The notes below the pieces were generated by a model. The model saw nothing but the letters and a program-made list of their open reading frames with translations. It was not told the origin of the DNA and searched no databases. Below, piece after piece: positions 49,626 through 58,168 of a DNA stretch of 64,000 bases. Location of the stretch: positions 1-64,000 of the IMG/VR virus record IMGVR_UViG_3300018411_000022; one strand, written 5' to 3'. Both the position numbers and the translations under genes were made by a program. Source of the stretch: a virus. How positions within the stretch are numbered: the first letter of the stretch is position 1; each line of letters starts with the position of its first letter.

Positions 49626-50144
49626 TTAGTACTCAAAACCATTCAGGTCTTGGTTCGGCAGTACGCTGCTCAGCTCAACCGGCGGAGCCTCGTAAGCCAG
49701 GACGGTGATCTCTACGGAACCGATATAGCCGTAGCTACCGTCGATAGCCTGCAGAGTCAGGACCTGAGAGGTTACGCCTTCTTCGAAAGCAGGGATCTCG
49801 GCGACGGTGAATTCGACTTCACTGTCAGAGACCAGCAGCTGACCAACAACGTCGGCTTTGACGTCAGCCAGAGTGGTGGTCTCACCCAGTTGAATTTCGA
49901 TCGGAGCTACCGGAAGACCAGCCAGATCCAGACGGGTGTAACGATGAGTCTGAGAACCCACCATACCACTGCCCGGTTGAGCACTGACCACGATCTGGGT
50001 GTTGCGTGGATTGACCCCCGTCTCATCCACGAATACCGCAGGTGCACCGATCGAGATCTGCTCAAGAGTGAACGCTTGGGCGTTGTCCGCATTGACCAGA
50101 GCCAGAATGTTTTCAATACCACTTTTCAGGATATCGTATTTCAT
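49626..50144 (-). CDS. probable abundant virion protein, 172 aa
   Basis: The start at 50144 (MKYDILKSGIENILALVNAD) has AAAGGGG upstream; the reading from 50177 is rejected. It is beta-rich and contains NPRNTQIVVSAQPGSGMVGS, then a Tyr-Thr-Arg-Leu-Asp-Leu motif. This pattern recalls the small jumbo-phage structural proteins annotated as DUF7941; that recollection is tentative. Codon use is biased, suggesting strong expression. It is a single gene on the minus strand, between a bidirectional terminator and an AT-rich divergent promoter region. Confidence 0.55.
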   Translation of the reverse strand: MKYDILKSGIENILALVNADNAQAFTLEQISIGAPAVFVDETGVNPRNTQIVVSAQPGSGMVGSQTHRYTRLDLAGLPVAPIEIQLGETTTLADVKADVVGQLLVSDSEVEFTVAEIPAFEEGVTSQVLTLQAIDGSYGYIGSVEITVLAYEAPPVELSSVLPNQDLNGFEY

Positions 50145-50289
50145 GGTTTGTTTCCCCTTTGGTTTCCTACTGCCCATTTAAAGTGAGAGTACGTTTCCCC
50201 TCTCATACCATACCTAACGTACAGAGTCGGTAATTAAACACATTTGAGACATACATTATAAAAGTGACTCTGCTACTGGGTGTTGTATC
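50145..50289. promoter_or_regulatory. divergent intergenic region with AT-rich promoter candidate
   Basis: Between the minus gene starting at 50144 and the plus gene at 50290. ACATACATTATAAAAGTGACTC near 50250-50271 resembles a degenerate early promoter (TATATTAC then AxGTGA). The rest shows pyrimidine-rich inverted pieces (GTGAGAG ... CTCTCAT) but no gene. Confidence 0.35.
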
Positions 50290-50781
50290 ATGTTGGTGAC
50301 TATTGATGTATCGGACCTCCATTTGGGATCTAATCATCTGTTTCGTCTACTAGAACCTTACCTGCTTGATTGTGCCCTGAACTACTGCGCCAGCTACCGT
50401 TATATGGAGTATGAGAAATTCCATACCGAGATGATTGAATACCTCTTTGACGGTACGTTGTGGGACGAAGACTTCAACGATGATCGTGTGGTGATGGATC
50501 GTATTAACGACCTTGAAGAACACGAGTTCAATTCGTTGGTGATGTTGAGTTATTCGGTGTACTTAAGGGTCATTCAGTACTTCTCTCACATTTGGAAGAT
50601 TCAGCCATTAAAGGAGTCGGTCTTGGTCATGTACCAAGGGCAACTCAAAAACTACCGTTTGATTCAGGTGGAGATCGAACTCGATGTCCCTGATCACCTG
50701 ATCAGTGCGGTGCACAATCAACAACAACTTCGTCGTAAACGTAAAACCCCAAACTTAACCTACATTCCTCAAGGAATCTGA
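50290..50781 (+). CDS. hypothetical protein, 163 aa
   Basis: First gene of a long accessory cluster. Starts MLVTIDVSDLHLGSNHLFRL with a weak SD. Aromatic and acidic in the middle (EYEKFHTEMIEYLFDGTLWD), with a basic C-terminus (QQQLRRKRKTP). The phrase DLHLG recalls metallophosphoesterase motif I, but no further metal motifs follow, so that is not claimed. Function unknown. Confidence 0.6.
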   Translation: MLVTIDVSDLHLGSNHLFRLLEPYLLDCALNYCASYRYMEYEKFHTEMIEYLFDGTLWDEDFNDDRVVMDRINDLEEHEFNSLVMLSYSVYLRVIQYFSHIWKIQPLKESVLVMYQGQLKNYRLIQVEIELDVPDHLISAVHNQQQLRRKRKTPNLTYIPQGI

Positions 50782-50782
50782 G

Positions 50783-51394
50783 ATGTTTAAACTGATCGAA
50801 GACCGCATCAATGGCGAAAGCCGTTTCTCCCAAATCCGTGGGAGTTATCTTGGCAATGGCGAACTCGACGCTGAAGTATTGGCCGAGGTAGGTGACCTTA
50901 TCAACAATGGGGCGACTGGCTTTGTATTGGCTTGGCATCCTGTCAACGATAACAGTGAGGATGTGATTCAGTATGCTCGCATCCTCCAAATCCCTCAACC
51001 CCGAGTCATGCGCACTGTGGTTATCGAAGGGGTAGATGGTGTCCCGGTGACCGTCTCACCAAACCTGTCCCCTGATGTCCGCTATGTAGTCATCGGGGAT
51101 TTGTCTTTTTATGACGTTGCCGAATACACGGTGATGCGCAAGGAAGTCGAAGACGTCTGTGTGAAGAACGCTCGCCCTCGCGCGTACTTCTTGGACGGCG
51201 GTGAACTCTGTGACTACTTCACCCTGAATTACGCTGCTTTCGATGACAACAGCGTGCTATATCCGACAGTCCCCAGCATCTGGATTGTCGACAACGCAGG
51301 GCGCCATACCTGCCGTGCCTTTACACCAAACTTCCGCCCAGCAACGCTGGAAGACCTCGAGGACCTTGACGATGACGACAGTCACACTGACTAA
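50783..51394 (+). CDS. hypothetical protein, 203 aa
   Basis: AAGGA upstream, two bases after the previous stop. Mixed fold with a beta-rich middle and a very acidic end (DLEDLDDDDSHTD). Its last 23 bases overlap the next gene. No motif recognised. In the accessory cluster of small genes that look acquired piecemeal. Confidence 0.6.
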   Translation: MFKLIEDRINGESRFSQIRGSYLGNGELDAEVLAEVGDLINNGATGFVLAWHPVNDNSEDVIQYARILQIPQPRVMRTVVIEGVDGVPVTVSPNLSPDVRYVVIGDLSFYDVAEYTVMRKEVEDVCVKNARPRAYFLDGGELCDYFTLNYAAFDDNSVLYPTVPSIWIVDNAGRHTCRAFTPNFRPATLEDLEDLDDDDSHTD

Positions 51395-51638
51395 GTGTGG
51401 TTACCAAGATTTACCTATGGTTGTACTCACCTACCAGTTCGAGGAAGAGTTGTTCATCAAGGGGGTGTTGGAGCACCCTGATTTCCACGTCCCCGAACAA
51501 TACAACATCGACTTGGTCTTCTTTGAACGAGATACCTACGGCTGGCCCGTAGAGATCGTGCGTCAGCGTGAAGACGGTCATGTCTACAATGTGCGGATCG
51601 GTTATCTCGACCAAGACCCCGCCAATTTGAATTTGTAA
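51372..51638 (+). CDS. hypothetical protein, 88 aa
   Basis: The start at 51372 (MTTVTLTKCGYQDLPMVVLT) overlaps the previous gene and has GAGGA nine bases upstream; 51417 is an alternative. Small acidic mixed protein ending YNVRIGYLDQDPANLNL. Function unknown. Confidence 0.55.
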   Translation: MTTVTLTKCGYQDLPMVVLTYQFEEELFIKGVLEHPDFHVPEQYNIDLVFFERDTYGWPVEIVRQREDGHVYNVRIGYLDQDPANLNL

Positions 51639-51649
51639 GGAAGTAAACC

Positions 51650-51928
51650 ATGCGTGGTACCCAATGGAAAGCCTTTATCGACAAAGCCATCAACACGATG
51701 GAAAACCACCCGAAGGATGCAACCCTGTTGCAAAATTTAGGTGTAGACCGACTTGCGTCGCTGGCCCTACGGGTGGTTGAGGCGTTTCCTCAATATAGTG
51801 AGTCTCACCCAGAAACCACTCAACGTTTTTTGTCTCTGGTAAAAGAATGGCCGTTCCGCAGCCATATTGAGTTCTTACGCCCAGAAGAAATCCAAGCCTT
51901 GGTCGAAGAGTACAACATACAGTTATAA
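51650..51928 (+). CDS. hypothetical helical protein, 92 aa
   Basis: AAGGAAG upstream. All-helical (MRGTQWKAFIDKAINTMENH), with Trp/Phe-rich patches and no known motif. Followed by a 66-base spacer. Function unknown. Confidence 0.6.
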   Translation: MRGTQWKAFIDKAINTMENHPKDATLLQNLGVDRLASLALRVVEAFPQYSESHPETTQRFLSLVKEWPFRSHIEFLRPEEIQALVEEYNIQL

Positions 51929-51994
51929 AAAACTAGCAAGTCCCATGCTGTGAGCAAAAGCCTTTAACCTTAACCTCCTCGAAGTAGTCAGACT

Positions 51995-52195
51995 ATGGCC
52001 GCTATTAAGACCATCGCACGCAAACAACTGTACACCAAACTGGCCTGTAAGGGCTATCACGTTCAAGCCATCCTGCGATGTGTGGAGGAACTCACCCCCG
52101 TTGAAACTGAGCCGGTTGTGTTATTTAAACTGGATGACGTGGACAACTGGATTGTTGCTAACGCAAAAACCCCTACCCAACCTACAAGGAAATAA
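51995..52195 (+). CDS. hypothetical small protein, 66 aa
   Basis: Weak SD. A basic helical N-terminus (MAAIKTIARKQLYTKLACKG) and a short beta end. Six bases before the Nudix-like gene, so probably co-transcribed with it. Function unknown. Confidence 0.55.
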   Translation: MAAIKTIARKQLYTKLACKGYHVQAILRCVEELTPVETEPVVLFKLDDVDNWIVANAKTPTQPTRK

Positions 52196-52201
52196 CGACC
52201 C

Positions 52202-53083
52202 ATGTCGAAGAAAGAACTGATCCTCGTTCATCCCACCGCTCAGATCAATGACCTGTTCCCGAAAGAAGGCTTTGCCACCGGCACGGACATGGCCCCGAAC
52301 TTCGCCAATATCCAGCAACTGGAAGCCGCTCTCAATGAAGGGTTGGCCATCAAGCGTCGTGAGGCGGTCGAAGAAAACCCGGACTATCGTCACCTGCTCC
52401 CTTACGTCCAGATCTTCCGCGTGAACCCCGAAGGTGAACTCGAAGTTTTCGTTTACCAGCGCGTGAAAGGCAGTGGTGAAGAGCGCCTGCTGGGCCGTCA
52501 CTCCATCGGTCTGGGCGGTCACATCAACGTCAGCCATGCTCAGTTCTACGATGCTCACAGCAGCCTGAACCTCGGCATGACCATCATGTACAACGTGATG
52601 GAAGAGCTGTGTGAAGAACTGACCCTCAACGGTCAGCCGATCATCCAAGCCCTGCTCGACGAAAACATCCGTGCTCAACCGAGCATCTACGGCTACCTGA
52701 ACGACAACAGCGACCCGGTCGGTCAGCGTCATCTCGGCGTGACCATGCTGATGATGATCCCTTACGGTCTCGAGCCGGTTATGGGCGAATCCTCGGCTGT
52801 CGGCCTGGGCTTCATTCCGCTGAGCAAGCTGCGCCAAACCCTGGATCAGTACAACTTCGAAAACTGGTCGAAGCTGCTGATCGAAGGTTTCGAAGACAGC
52901 TTCATCGAAGACCTGACTCAAGCCGGCGTGGCGGCAGCTGTCCAGTTCGCCGAGTACAAAGCCCAACAGGAAGAGGCCCTCAAAGGTCTGGTTGCTGTGG
53001 GTGGCGTTGAAGGCGTACAAGAAACCCAAGAAACTGCTTCAGAAGAAGGCTGTTCGGCCGAGTGCCAAGCTGAACGTCTGTAA
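52202..53083 (+). CDS. Nudix-superfamily-like protein, 293 aa
   Basis: AAGGA upstream. The central part reads LPYVQIFRV ... VFVYQRVKGSGEERLLGRHS, then IGLGGHIN and, 30 residues later, NVMEELCEELTLNG. This follows the Nudix-type plan of a QR strand, a GGHxx turn and a REUxEE-like helix, here ME-EL-C-EEL. The turn-to-helix distance is longer than in the classic Nudix box. Nudix enzymes cut nucleoside diphosphates linked to X, including ADP-ribose and NAD. The C-terminal 60 residues are Glu/Gln/Ala-rich. Codon use is unusually biased, nearly as strongly as the inner-head gene, so the product is probably abundant. Confidence 0.65.
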   Translation: MSKKELILVHPTAQINDLFPKEGFATGTDMAPNFANIQQLEAALNEGLAIKRREAVEENPDYRHLLPYVQIFRVNPEGELEVFVYQRVKGSGEERLLGRHSIGLGGHINVSHAQFYDAHSSLNLGMTIMYNVMEELCEELTLNGQPIIQALLDENIRAQPSIYGYLNDNSDPVGQRHLGVTMLMMIPYGLEPVMGESSAVGLGFIPLSKLRQTLDQYNFENWSKLLIEGFEDSFIEDLTQAGVAAAVQFAEYKAQQEEALKGLVAVGGVEGVQETQETASEEGCSAECQAERL

Positions 53084-53096
53084 CCCGTAAACGCAT

Positions 53097-53129
53097 CAGA
53101 GTGGGTCGTAAGGCTCACTCTGCTATGCC
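53097..53129 (+). terminator. hairpin terminator with TATGCC box
   Basis: CAGAGTG/CACTCTG stem (extended by wobble pairs) with TATGCC just after. It ends the Nudix-like transcript. Confidence 0.6.
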
Positions 53130-53143
53130 ATCAAGGAAAGAAC

Positions 53144-54109
53144 ATGAGCACCCCAAGTCTTATACAACGCGGTCTCAATGCGCTGTTTAACTTCTCCAAG
53201 CCCCATCGTCGTAGTGAGTTGTTTGATGCTGTCACTCAGACCATCAAAGCTGATGGGTGTGCTTACACTTATCACAACTGCTTAGGAGGTAAGAAACACC
53301 CCCCGCAGTGCCAGGTGCGTATGATCACAGCGGTCAGTTACGATCGCAATGATGGGCTTGAAACCTACGACATCTTTGACCCCTACACCCACACCCGGTC
53401 CAAGTTCTCCTACACCCCAGAGGAAGCCCCTCGGGGTATTTTGATGCACCCAGGTAACTTCAAAGACTTCACGATCACCTCGAGAGTTGATGAACGTTTA
53501 GCCAGCTCCTATGCTAGCAAAGCAATGGACCTACACCGTGTGGTGGAATGGGTTGTAGGAAATGATGCTGAGGGCAACCTCCTCACCTTGTTTTCAGGGT
53601 CGAGACCCTGCGGCAGTTCTCGACTCAGCGATGGTAACATCATCAACTTCCATGTCTTGGATAACAAGACCTTGGCCTTTAAGCACATCATCCATTGGGA
53701 CTATACCAAAGGACATTTGTGGGGGGCTAATCTACTGAGCGTCAATGAGGGTCGCGCCCTTTTGAGCCACTGGATTTTGTCGAGCGATCCTGAACACAGT
53801 TTGTTCTCGTGGACGTTCAAAACTCAGCGCTATGTCGAGCAGGACAGGCCTCAGCTCCGTGATCGTTGGGGCACTCCGTGTATCGAAGGCTTCAATTACG
53901 GGGATTTGGTTTCCACTCCTGATTGGATGGGAATGGTTGTCGGAGAATGTACCCCAGAAAAAGGTGACTGCATGATTATCGTGGTTGACTACCCTGGTCG
54001 ACGTGATGATCCTAAAGTGACTTACAGACCCTATCACCCCTCCCGTTTGAACAGTCTGGTGGATTTGGTTAACGCCACAGAACAAACCTTTCCTAAAACA
54101 ACAGCCTAA
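53144..54109 (+). CDS. hypothetical protein, 321 aa
   Basis: CAAGGAAAG upstream. Starts MSTPSLIQRGLNALFNFSKP; contains two Cys in a His/Lys-rich loop (HNCLGGKKHPPQCQ). The rest is beta-rich with many Trp and Asp residues (HIIHWDYTKGHLWGANLL). No family recognised. Codon use is plain compared with the preceding Nudix-like gene. Function unknown. Confidence 0.6.
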   Translation: MSTPSLIQRGLNALFNFSKPHRRSELFDAVTQTIKADGCAYTYHNCLGGKKHPPQCQVRMITAVSYDRNDGLETYDIFDPYTHTRSKFSYTPEEAPRGILMHPGNFKDFTITSRVDERLASSYASKAMDLHRVVEWVVGNDAEGNLLTLFSGSRPCGSSRLSDGNIINFHVLDNKTLAFKHIIHWDYTKGHLWGANLLSVNEGRALLSHWILSSDPEHSLFSWTFKTQRYVEQDRPQLRDRWGTPCIEGFNYGDLVSTPDWMGMVVGECTPEKGDCMIIVVDYPGRRDDPKVTYRPYHPSRLNSLVDLVNATEQTFPKTTA

Positions 54110-54130
54110 ACTAATAAGGTCTAAGACCCC

Positions 54131-54565
54131 ATGACGAATCAAAAATACGATCAGTTCCGCACCTTCCTGACCACTGAAGCCCGTGAGGTCCTGTTTGTCA
54201 AACAAGAACCTGAAATCTGGGATCACTACTTTGGTGAACTCGGACCTTGTCCTGAAGGTCACGTCCGTGTGTTTCACCTGACAGGCTTTATGACCGAAAG
54301 CGCTATTGTGGTATTGACCACGGTGGTGGACCGTAAGCTTCGGGAAGCCTTGCCAACCATTGACTTAAGTCAACTGCCGGTGAAGCCTTCGGTATGGTTG
54401 GGTTGTCCGGAAGGTTTGGATCTAGCCATCAGCGACTGGATCGATCAACTGAACAAGTGTCTGGTGTACCCAAGTGAAGAACAGCGTGCGTTGGATAAAG
54501 ACCGTGTCTTGAGCCACTTCTGGGCAGGGTTGCAAGTCCACGGTCGTGTCACGGTTATTCTGTAA
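54131..54565 (+). CDS. hypothetical protein, 144 aa
   Basis: The SD (AAGG) is rather far from the ATG. Small acidic protein starting MTNQKYDQFRTFLTTEAREV, no motif. Ends at a clean terminator. Function unknown. Confidence 0.55.
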   Translation: MTNQKYDQFRTFLTTEAREVLFVKQEPEIWDHYFGELGPCPEGHVRVFHLTGFMTESAIVVLTTVVDRKLREALPTIDLSQLPVKPSVWLGCPEGLDLAISDWIDQLNKCLVYPSEEQRALDKDRVLSHFWAGLQVHGRVTVIL

Positions 54566-54569
54566 CCCT

Positions 54570-54599
54570 AAAGGCCAGTCTACTGGCCTTTTTCTTTTT
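54570..54599 (+). terminator. rho-independent terminator
   Basis: AAAGGCCAG/CTGGCCTTT stem with a TCTA loop followed by TTCTTTTTC. Directly after the stop at 54565. Confidence 0.85.
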
Positions 54600-54619
54600 C
54601 TACTTCTGGGAGTCTTATT

Positions 54620-55264
54620 ATGCGTACTTTGTATTTTGCAATGCCGGCGATCCTCACCCCTCATTTGAAGGAACTGACTGGTAAGTTACGTCTACCCCTT
54701 CAGACGTCCCACGAACGTGTCATGCCCAACTTCAATGAAGACATTCTCTCTGTTGAAGTCGATGAAACGGTAGCGACTGTTTACAGTACCCCCGAAGAAC
54801 ATCAAAAGCTTGCAGAGATGCGCAAGCACAGACAGTACCCTGAAGGCCTGTGGACTGAAAACGACGGCTACAGCTACTGGTACAACGACAGTCCTGAACT
54901 GATCGCTAATGCAGAGCTGGTCGTGCCTGCGGCTTCTCGCAACTTGGAAACCGTTCCACACATCCGCGTTATCCTGACCCACAGTGCCGAGCTGCGCACC
55001 GATCCGTGGTGGTGGAATGACGAAGCCGTTAAGATCCTACTTAAAGAGTTTGCTCCTGAGTGGGCGAACATCATGTACACCGGCGTCAAGGTAAACGACA
55101 AGTCGTTTGAAGCCTTCTACATCCCGATGGTGATCAAACCCAAAGAGCTGGAGACGGCCATCGAGGGCATCTTCACAACTGCTAGCTCAGCGCTTGAGAA
55201 AATGTCCAAAGTGTTCCACAGCTTCGAACGCGACAACGAAATCGATTTCTTCTCGAACCTTTAA
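54620..55264 (+). CDS. hypothetical protein, 214 aa
   Basis: GGGAG upstream. Starts MRTLYFAMPAILTPHLKELT; a mixed fold with a Trp-rich stretch (RTDPWWWNDEAVKILLKEF) and a helical end. No catalytic motif recognised. First of three closely spaced genes. Function unknown. Confidence 0.6.
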   Translation: MRTLYFAMPAILTPHLKELTGKLRLPLQTSHERVMPNFNEDILSVEVDETVATVYSTPEEHQKLAEMRKHRQYPEGLWTENDGYSYWYNDSPELIANAELVVPAASRNLETVPHIRVILTHSAELRTDPWWWNDEAVKILLKEFAPEWANIMYTGVKVNDKSFEAFYIPMVIKPKELETAIEGIFTTASSALEKMSKVFHSFERDNEIDFFSNL

Positions 55265-55283
55265 ACTGTAAGGCGGACACGTT

Positions 55284-55802
55284 ATGAAAAAGGAAACCAT
55301 CAACAGCCTTCACCAACTGAACCTCGCCTGGAGTGAGGCAGCTATGAAGTGTTATGGCGAGTGGTGTAAAGGGGTGATGGATACACTTTACAACCAGCTT
55401 GAGCCTGGTGACAAAGTGATGGCGGTGATTAACCAGCACGTGAAACAGCGTCCTGAGCTGGTGCCATACACACACCCTGAATCGGGACTGGTGACCCTTA
55501 ACGTGTCTGCCTCAGCCGTCATTCGTTTTGAGATGGATCACACCGGAATGTCTTTCGAGGTGGGTTTGCGAGGCATTCCGCTGTATGACCATTTCGAGTG
55601 GGGTGAGATCATCTCGGTGGAAATACACAACGCAGGCAAGCTTCGTTACCAAATTCCCTTTAGTCCCCACATGATGCTTCAGTTCACCACTGCAGCACTT
55701 GAACCGGAACAGGCGCTGGAGGTGGCGATTCCACAACAACCCACACTCACGAGTGCAGACAACGTCGTGGTGGCTAACTTCGGACAACCTCGTAGGAGTT
55801 AA
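55284..55802 (+). CDS. hypothetical protein, 172 aa
   Basis: AAGGCGG upstream. A helical N-terminal half (MKKETINSLHQLNLAWSEAA) and a beta-rich C-terminal half. Four bases separate it from the next gene. Function unknown. Confidence 0.6.
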   Translation: MKKETINSLHQLNLAWSEAAMKCYGEWCKGVMDTLYNQLEPGDKVMAVINQHVKQRPELVPYTHPESGLVTLNVSASAVIRFEMDHTGMSFEVGLRGIPLYDHFEWGEIISVEIHNAGKLRYQIPFSPHMMLQFTTAALEPEQALEVAIPQQPTLTSADNVVVANFGQPRRS

Positions 55803-55806
55803 CATT

Positions 55807-56586
55807 ATGGAAGAGAAACCAATCGGCGTGGTTATGGAAGCAAATGTAGATGGTGGGGACGACGACGGTCGTTACTATCACTTCTGTCAACACCCCGAAA
55901 CACTGTCGATGGAAACCCTCGAGCCAAGAGGGTTATTTCTATCGCACAATGACCGTAACTGGTCCTCACCCCACCTACGTGACGTCATCACGTACGAGGT
56001 GACGTTAAAGCCTGAAACGAAGCTCAAGAAAATCTACTCGTCCTGTGACTTTGAGTGGTTGGAGCGCAACGACCTGTTCCTCCAGTACATGGATGAAGGT
56101 TACGACGGTATCGAACACCGCTTCGGTCTTGAAGATGCCGCGGTTTTTCAAAAAGGAGGTTTGTACGAAGACTTCGAATGGGTGACGTCCGGTAAAGAAA
56201 ACCCACCCATGGGTGATTCTTCAAGTGACCAAATCTTTCTGTTTCGGGCCACCGATTCGGTAGAGAGTATCATTGTTTCGAGACCCTCTGACTTCCAAAT
56301 GGCAACACAGTTCATCGAGGTCGTGTTGCCTCGAAAAGCACTCCCTTCCCTTGAAGAGAACTCCATTGCGGACATTCGAGACTCACTCGAGTGTCGCAGA
56401 CTGTTGCTCGAGTATGCTCCACGGGGACATTACTTTAGGTGTTGGTATGAACTTAACCCTCGTACGATCAAGCTTCGGTATATCCCCCGCCCAGTACTTG
56501 AAATTGAAACTTTAAATTTGGAGAACGCCAGAGCTTTAGCACGCCTTCTCTACGACATTCGAGAAAGTAGCAACTTCCCAATGTGA
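55807..56586 (+). CDS. hypothetical protein with weak ADP-ribosyltransferase-like pattern, 259 aa
   Basis: The start at 55807 (MEEKPIGVVMEANVDGGDDD) has TAGGAG upstream. Residues about 20-130 read YYHFCQHPETLSMETLEPRG, then VITYEVTLKPETKLKKIYS and FLQYMDEGYDGIEHRF ... AAVF. This resembles the His-containing first strand, the lysine-ruled strand and the GYDGI...E.VVF ending of phage ADP-ribosyltransferase-like domains. The match is only impressionistic and no H-Y-E triad can be fixed. Next gene is thymidylate synthase. Confidence 0.45.
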   Translation: MEEKPIGVVMEANVDGGDDDGRYYHFCQHPETLSMETLEPRGLFLSHNDRNWSSPHLRDVITYEVTLKPETKLKKIYSSCDFEWLERNDLFLQYMDEGYDGIEHRFGLEDAAVFQKGGLYEDFEWVTSGKENPPMGDSSSDQIFLFRATDSVESIIVSRPSDFQMATQFIEVVLPRKALPSLEENSIADIRDSLECRRLLLEYAPRGHYFRCWYELNPRTIKLRYIPRPVLEIETLNLENARALARLLYDIRESSNFPM

Positions 56587-56635
56587 ACGATCACTCGTTA
56601 ACTAAACGCTAACCCTCCTTGATAAGGAACGACTC

Positions 56636-57673
56636 ATGCCTCACCGCGACAATAGCCCAACCGGTCAGTATCACGCCCTGATGGAAGACATTCTGGATAA
56701 CGGCATCCATTGCGAGAACCGTACCGGAATCGACACCCATAGCGTCTTTGGGCGCGTGATGCGCTTTAACATCAGCAATGGTCAGGTACCGCTGCTACAC
56801 AGTAAGAAGGTGTTCCACAAAGGCATCTTCCACGAACTGATCTGGATGCTTTCGGGTGACACCAACATCCGCTACCTCAAGCAGCACGGGGTGAGTATCT
56901 GGGACAGCTGGGTTAAGAAAGGAACGGAAGAATACGACGCTGAAGGAAAGTTGGTTGCTGGCGAACTCCCGAAGATCTATCAGCACCAATGGCGGCGCTG
57001 GGAATCGATCAAGACGGTGGATAATGACAGTCCGCTGGTCGATTACTACCGGGACAAAGGGTATCGGCTCTGGACTGAAGTCTATCAGCCTGAAGACCGC
57101 CTGACGTACGCCATCATGAAGAAGGAGTACGATCAAATCCAGATGTTGGTCGATAAGCTCAAGAATAACCCCGACGACCGTCGCATCATCCTGTCGGCGT
57201 GGAATGTCGCTGAGATCGAGGAAATGGCACTCCCACCATGTCACACGCTCCTCCATCTCAAGCCGTACAAGATGGGTCTGACGGAACGCATGGCGATTGC
57301 TGAAGAAAGGGACATCCCACTGGAGCAAGTAGCGACCTACCGGTTGTCCGGATTACTTTATCAAAGATCCGTCGATTTTTGCCTAGGCGCGCCCTTCAAC
57401 ATCGTTCAGTACTCGCTTCTGATCCAAATGTTGGCTCATGTCACTAACATGGAAACGGGTGAGTTTGTTTGGGTGGGTGGTGACTGTCACGTTTACGAAG
57501 ACCAAGTAACCACCGCCAATCAACAACTGGAGCGTCCAACCGAAGGTCCGTACACACCTCGTATCGTCCTCAACCCTGAAGTCAAGGACATCTTCGATTT
57601 CACCATCGACGATATTCAAGTGGTGGACTACCATCCTCAACCGGCGATCAAGTACCCAGCAGCGGCGGTGTAA
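56636..57673 (+). CDS. thyA: thymidylate synthase
   Basis: 345 aa. ThyA-type motifs are NRTGIDTHSVFGRVMRFN near 30, ELIWMLSGDTNIRYL near 65, the catalytic Cys in ALPPCHTLLHLKPY near 200 and QRSVDFCLGAPFNIVQYSLL near 247. The folate/dUMP tail follows (GGDCHVYEDQ). It methylates dUMP to dTMP using methylenetetrahydrofolate. About 80 residues longer than E. coli ThyA, mostly in the 115-185 insertion region. LG(L/I)PFN reads LGAPFN, a mild variation. AAGGA upstream; the unit ends at 57685-57704. Works with the phage thymidylate kinase. Confidence 0.95.
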   Translation: MPHRDNSPTGQYHALMEDILDNGIHCENRTGIDTHSVFGRVMRFNISNGQVPLLHSKKVFHKGIFHELIWMLSGDTNIRYLKQHGVSIWDSWVKKGTEEYDAEGKLVAGELPKIYQHQWRRWESIKTVDNDSPLVDYYRDKGYRLWTEVYQPEDRLTYAIMKKEYDQIQMLVDKLKNNPDDRRIILSAWNVAEIEEMALPPCHTLLHLKPYKMGLTERMAIAEERDIPLEQVATYRLSGLLYQRSVDFCLGAPFNIVQYSLLIQMLAHVTNMETGEFVWVGGDCHVYEDQVTTANQQLERPTEGPYTPRIVLNPEVKDIFDFTIDDIQVVDYHPQPAIKYPAAAV

Positions 57674-57675
57674 GA

Positions 57676-57704
57676 CGACATAAAGGGTGGGACACCTCCC
57701 ACCC
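57676..57704 (+). terminator. hairpin terminator with CGACATAAA box
   Basis: GGGTGGGA/TCCCACCC stem with a CACC loop, preceded by CGACATAAA and followed by ACTTTT. It ends thyA. Confidence 0.75.
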
Positions 57705-57814
57705 ACTTTTAAACTGGAGGTTCCTTTTGAAACCTTCCTCAAGGTATACAACACCAAAGGAACCTTCGGTCATCTTGTAGTTTACGAATACACTTCCCAG
57801 AAGTAGGTAAAACG

Positions 57815-58168
57815 ATGAGCAGCATTCCCGGATACACCCTTGAAGCCTTTTTGGCATGGCAATACAACCTCATCATTGAGGGTGAGGGTGAGAATAACTT
57901 TAGTCGCGGTATGGCCGAATCCATGGGTGCAGCTGTTCGTCGCCCTGTGTTGAGTAAGGTTCAGTTCAAGCCTTTGGTGGTAATGTACGAACCCTACCGT
58001 GAAGTCATCGAACGTCGTTTGGGCGACTTCAACGAAGAAACCCAATCGTGGCGGGGTTATGCAGAATACGTCGACCTTGATGTACCCTTGGACGTGGTTG
58101 AGGCGTCTGAACATTACGTCAAGATACTGTGCACCGCGCCCGACAGTCACCCTGTCCCGACTCCTTAA
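57815..58168 (+). CDS. hypothetical protein, 117 aa
   Basis: AGTAGGT upstream. Starts MSSIPGYTLEAFLAWQYNLI; helical then beta. Its stop codon TAA (58166-58168) lies in the loop of the terminator 58156-58179, so gene end and terminator are merged. No family recognised. The 110-base gap before it contains an SD followed by a very short TTG frame (57727-57780). Confidence 0.55.
   Translation: MSSIPGYTLEAFLAWQYNLIIEGEGENNFSRGMAESMGAAVRRPVLSKVQFKPLVVMYEPYREVIERRLGDFNEETQSWRGYAEYVDLDVPLDVVEASEHYVKILCTAPDSHPVPTP

Noticed and set aside
50290-50781. Metallophosphoesterase suggested by DVSDLHLG at the N-terminus
   Set aside because: Only the first motif resembles the family; GD-x-x-D, GNH and GH-x-H are missing.
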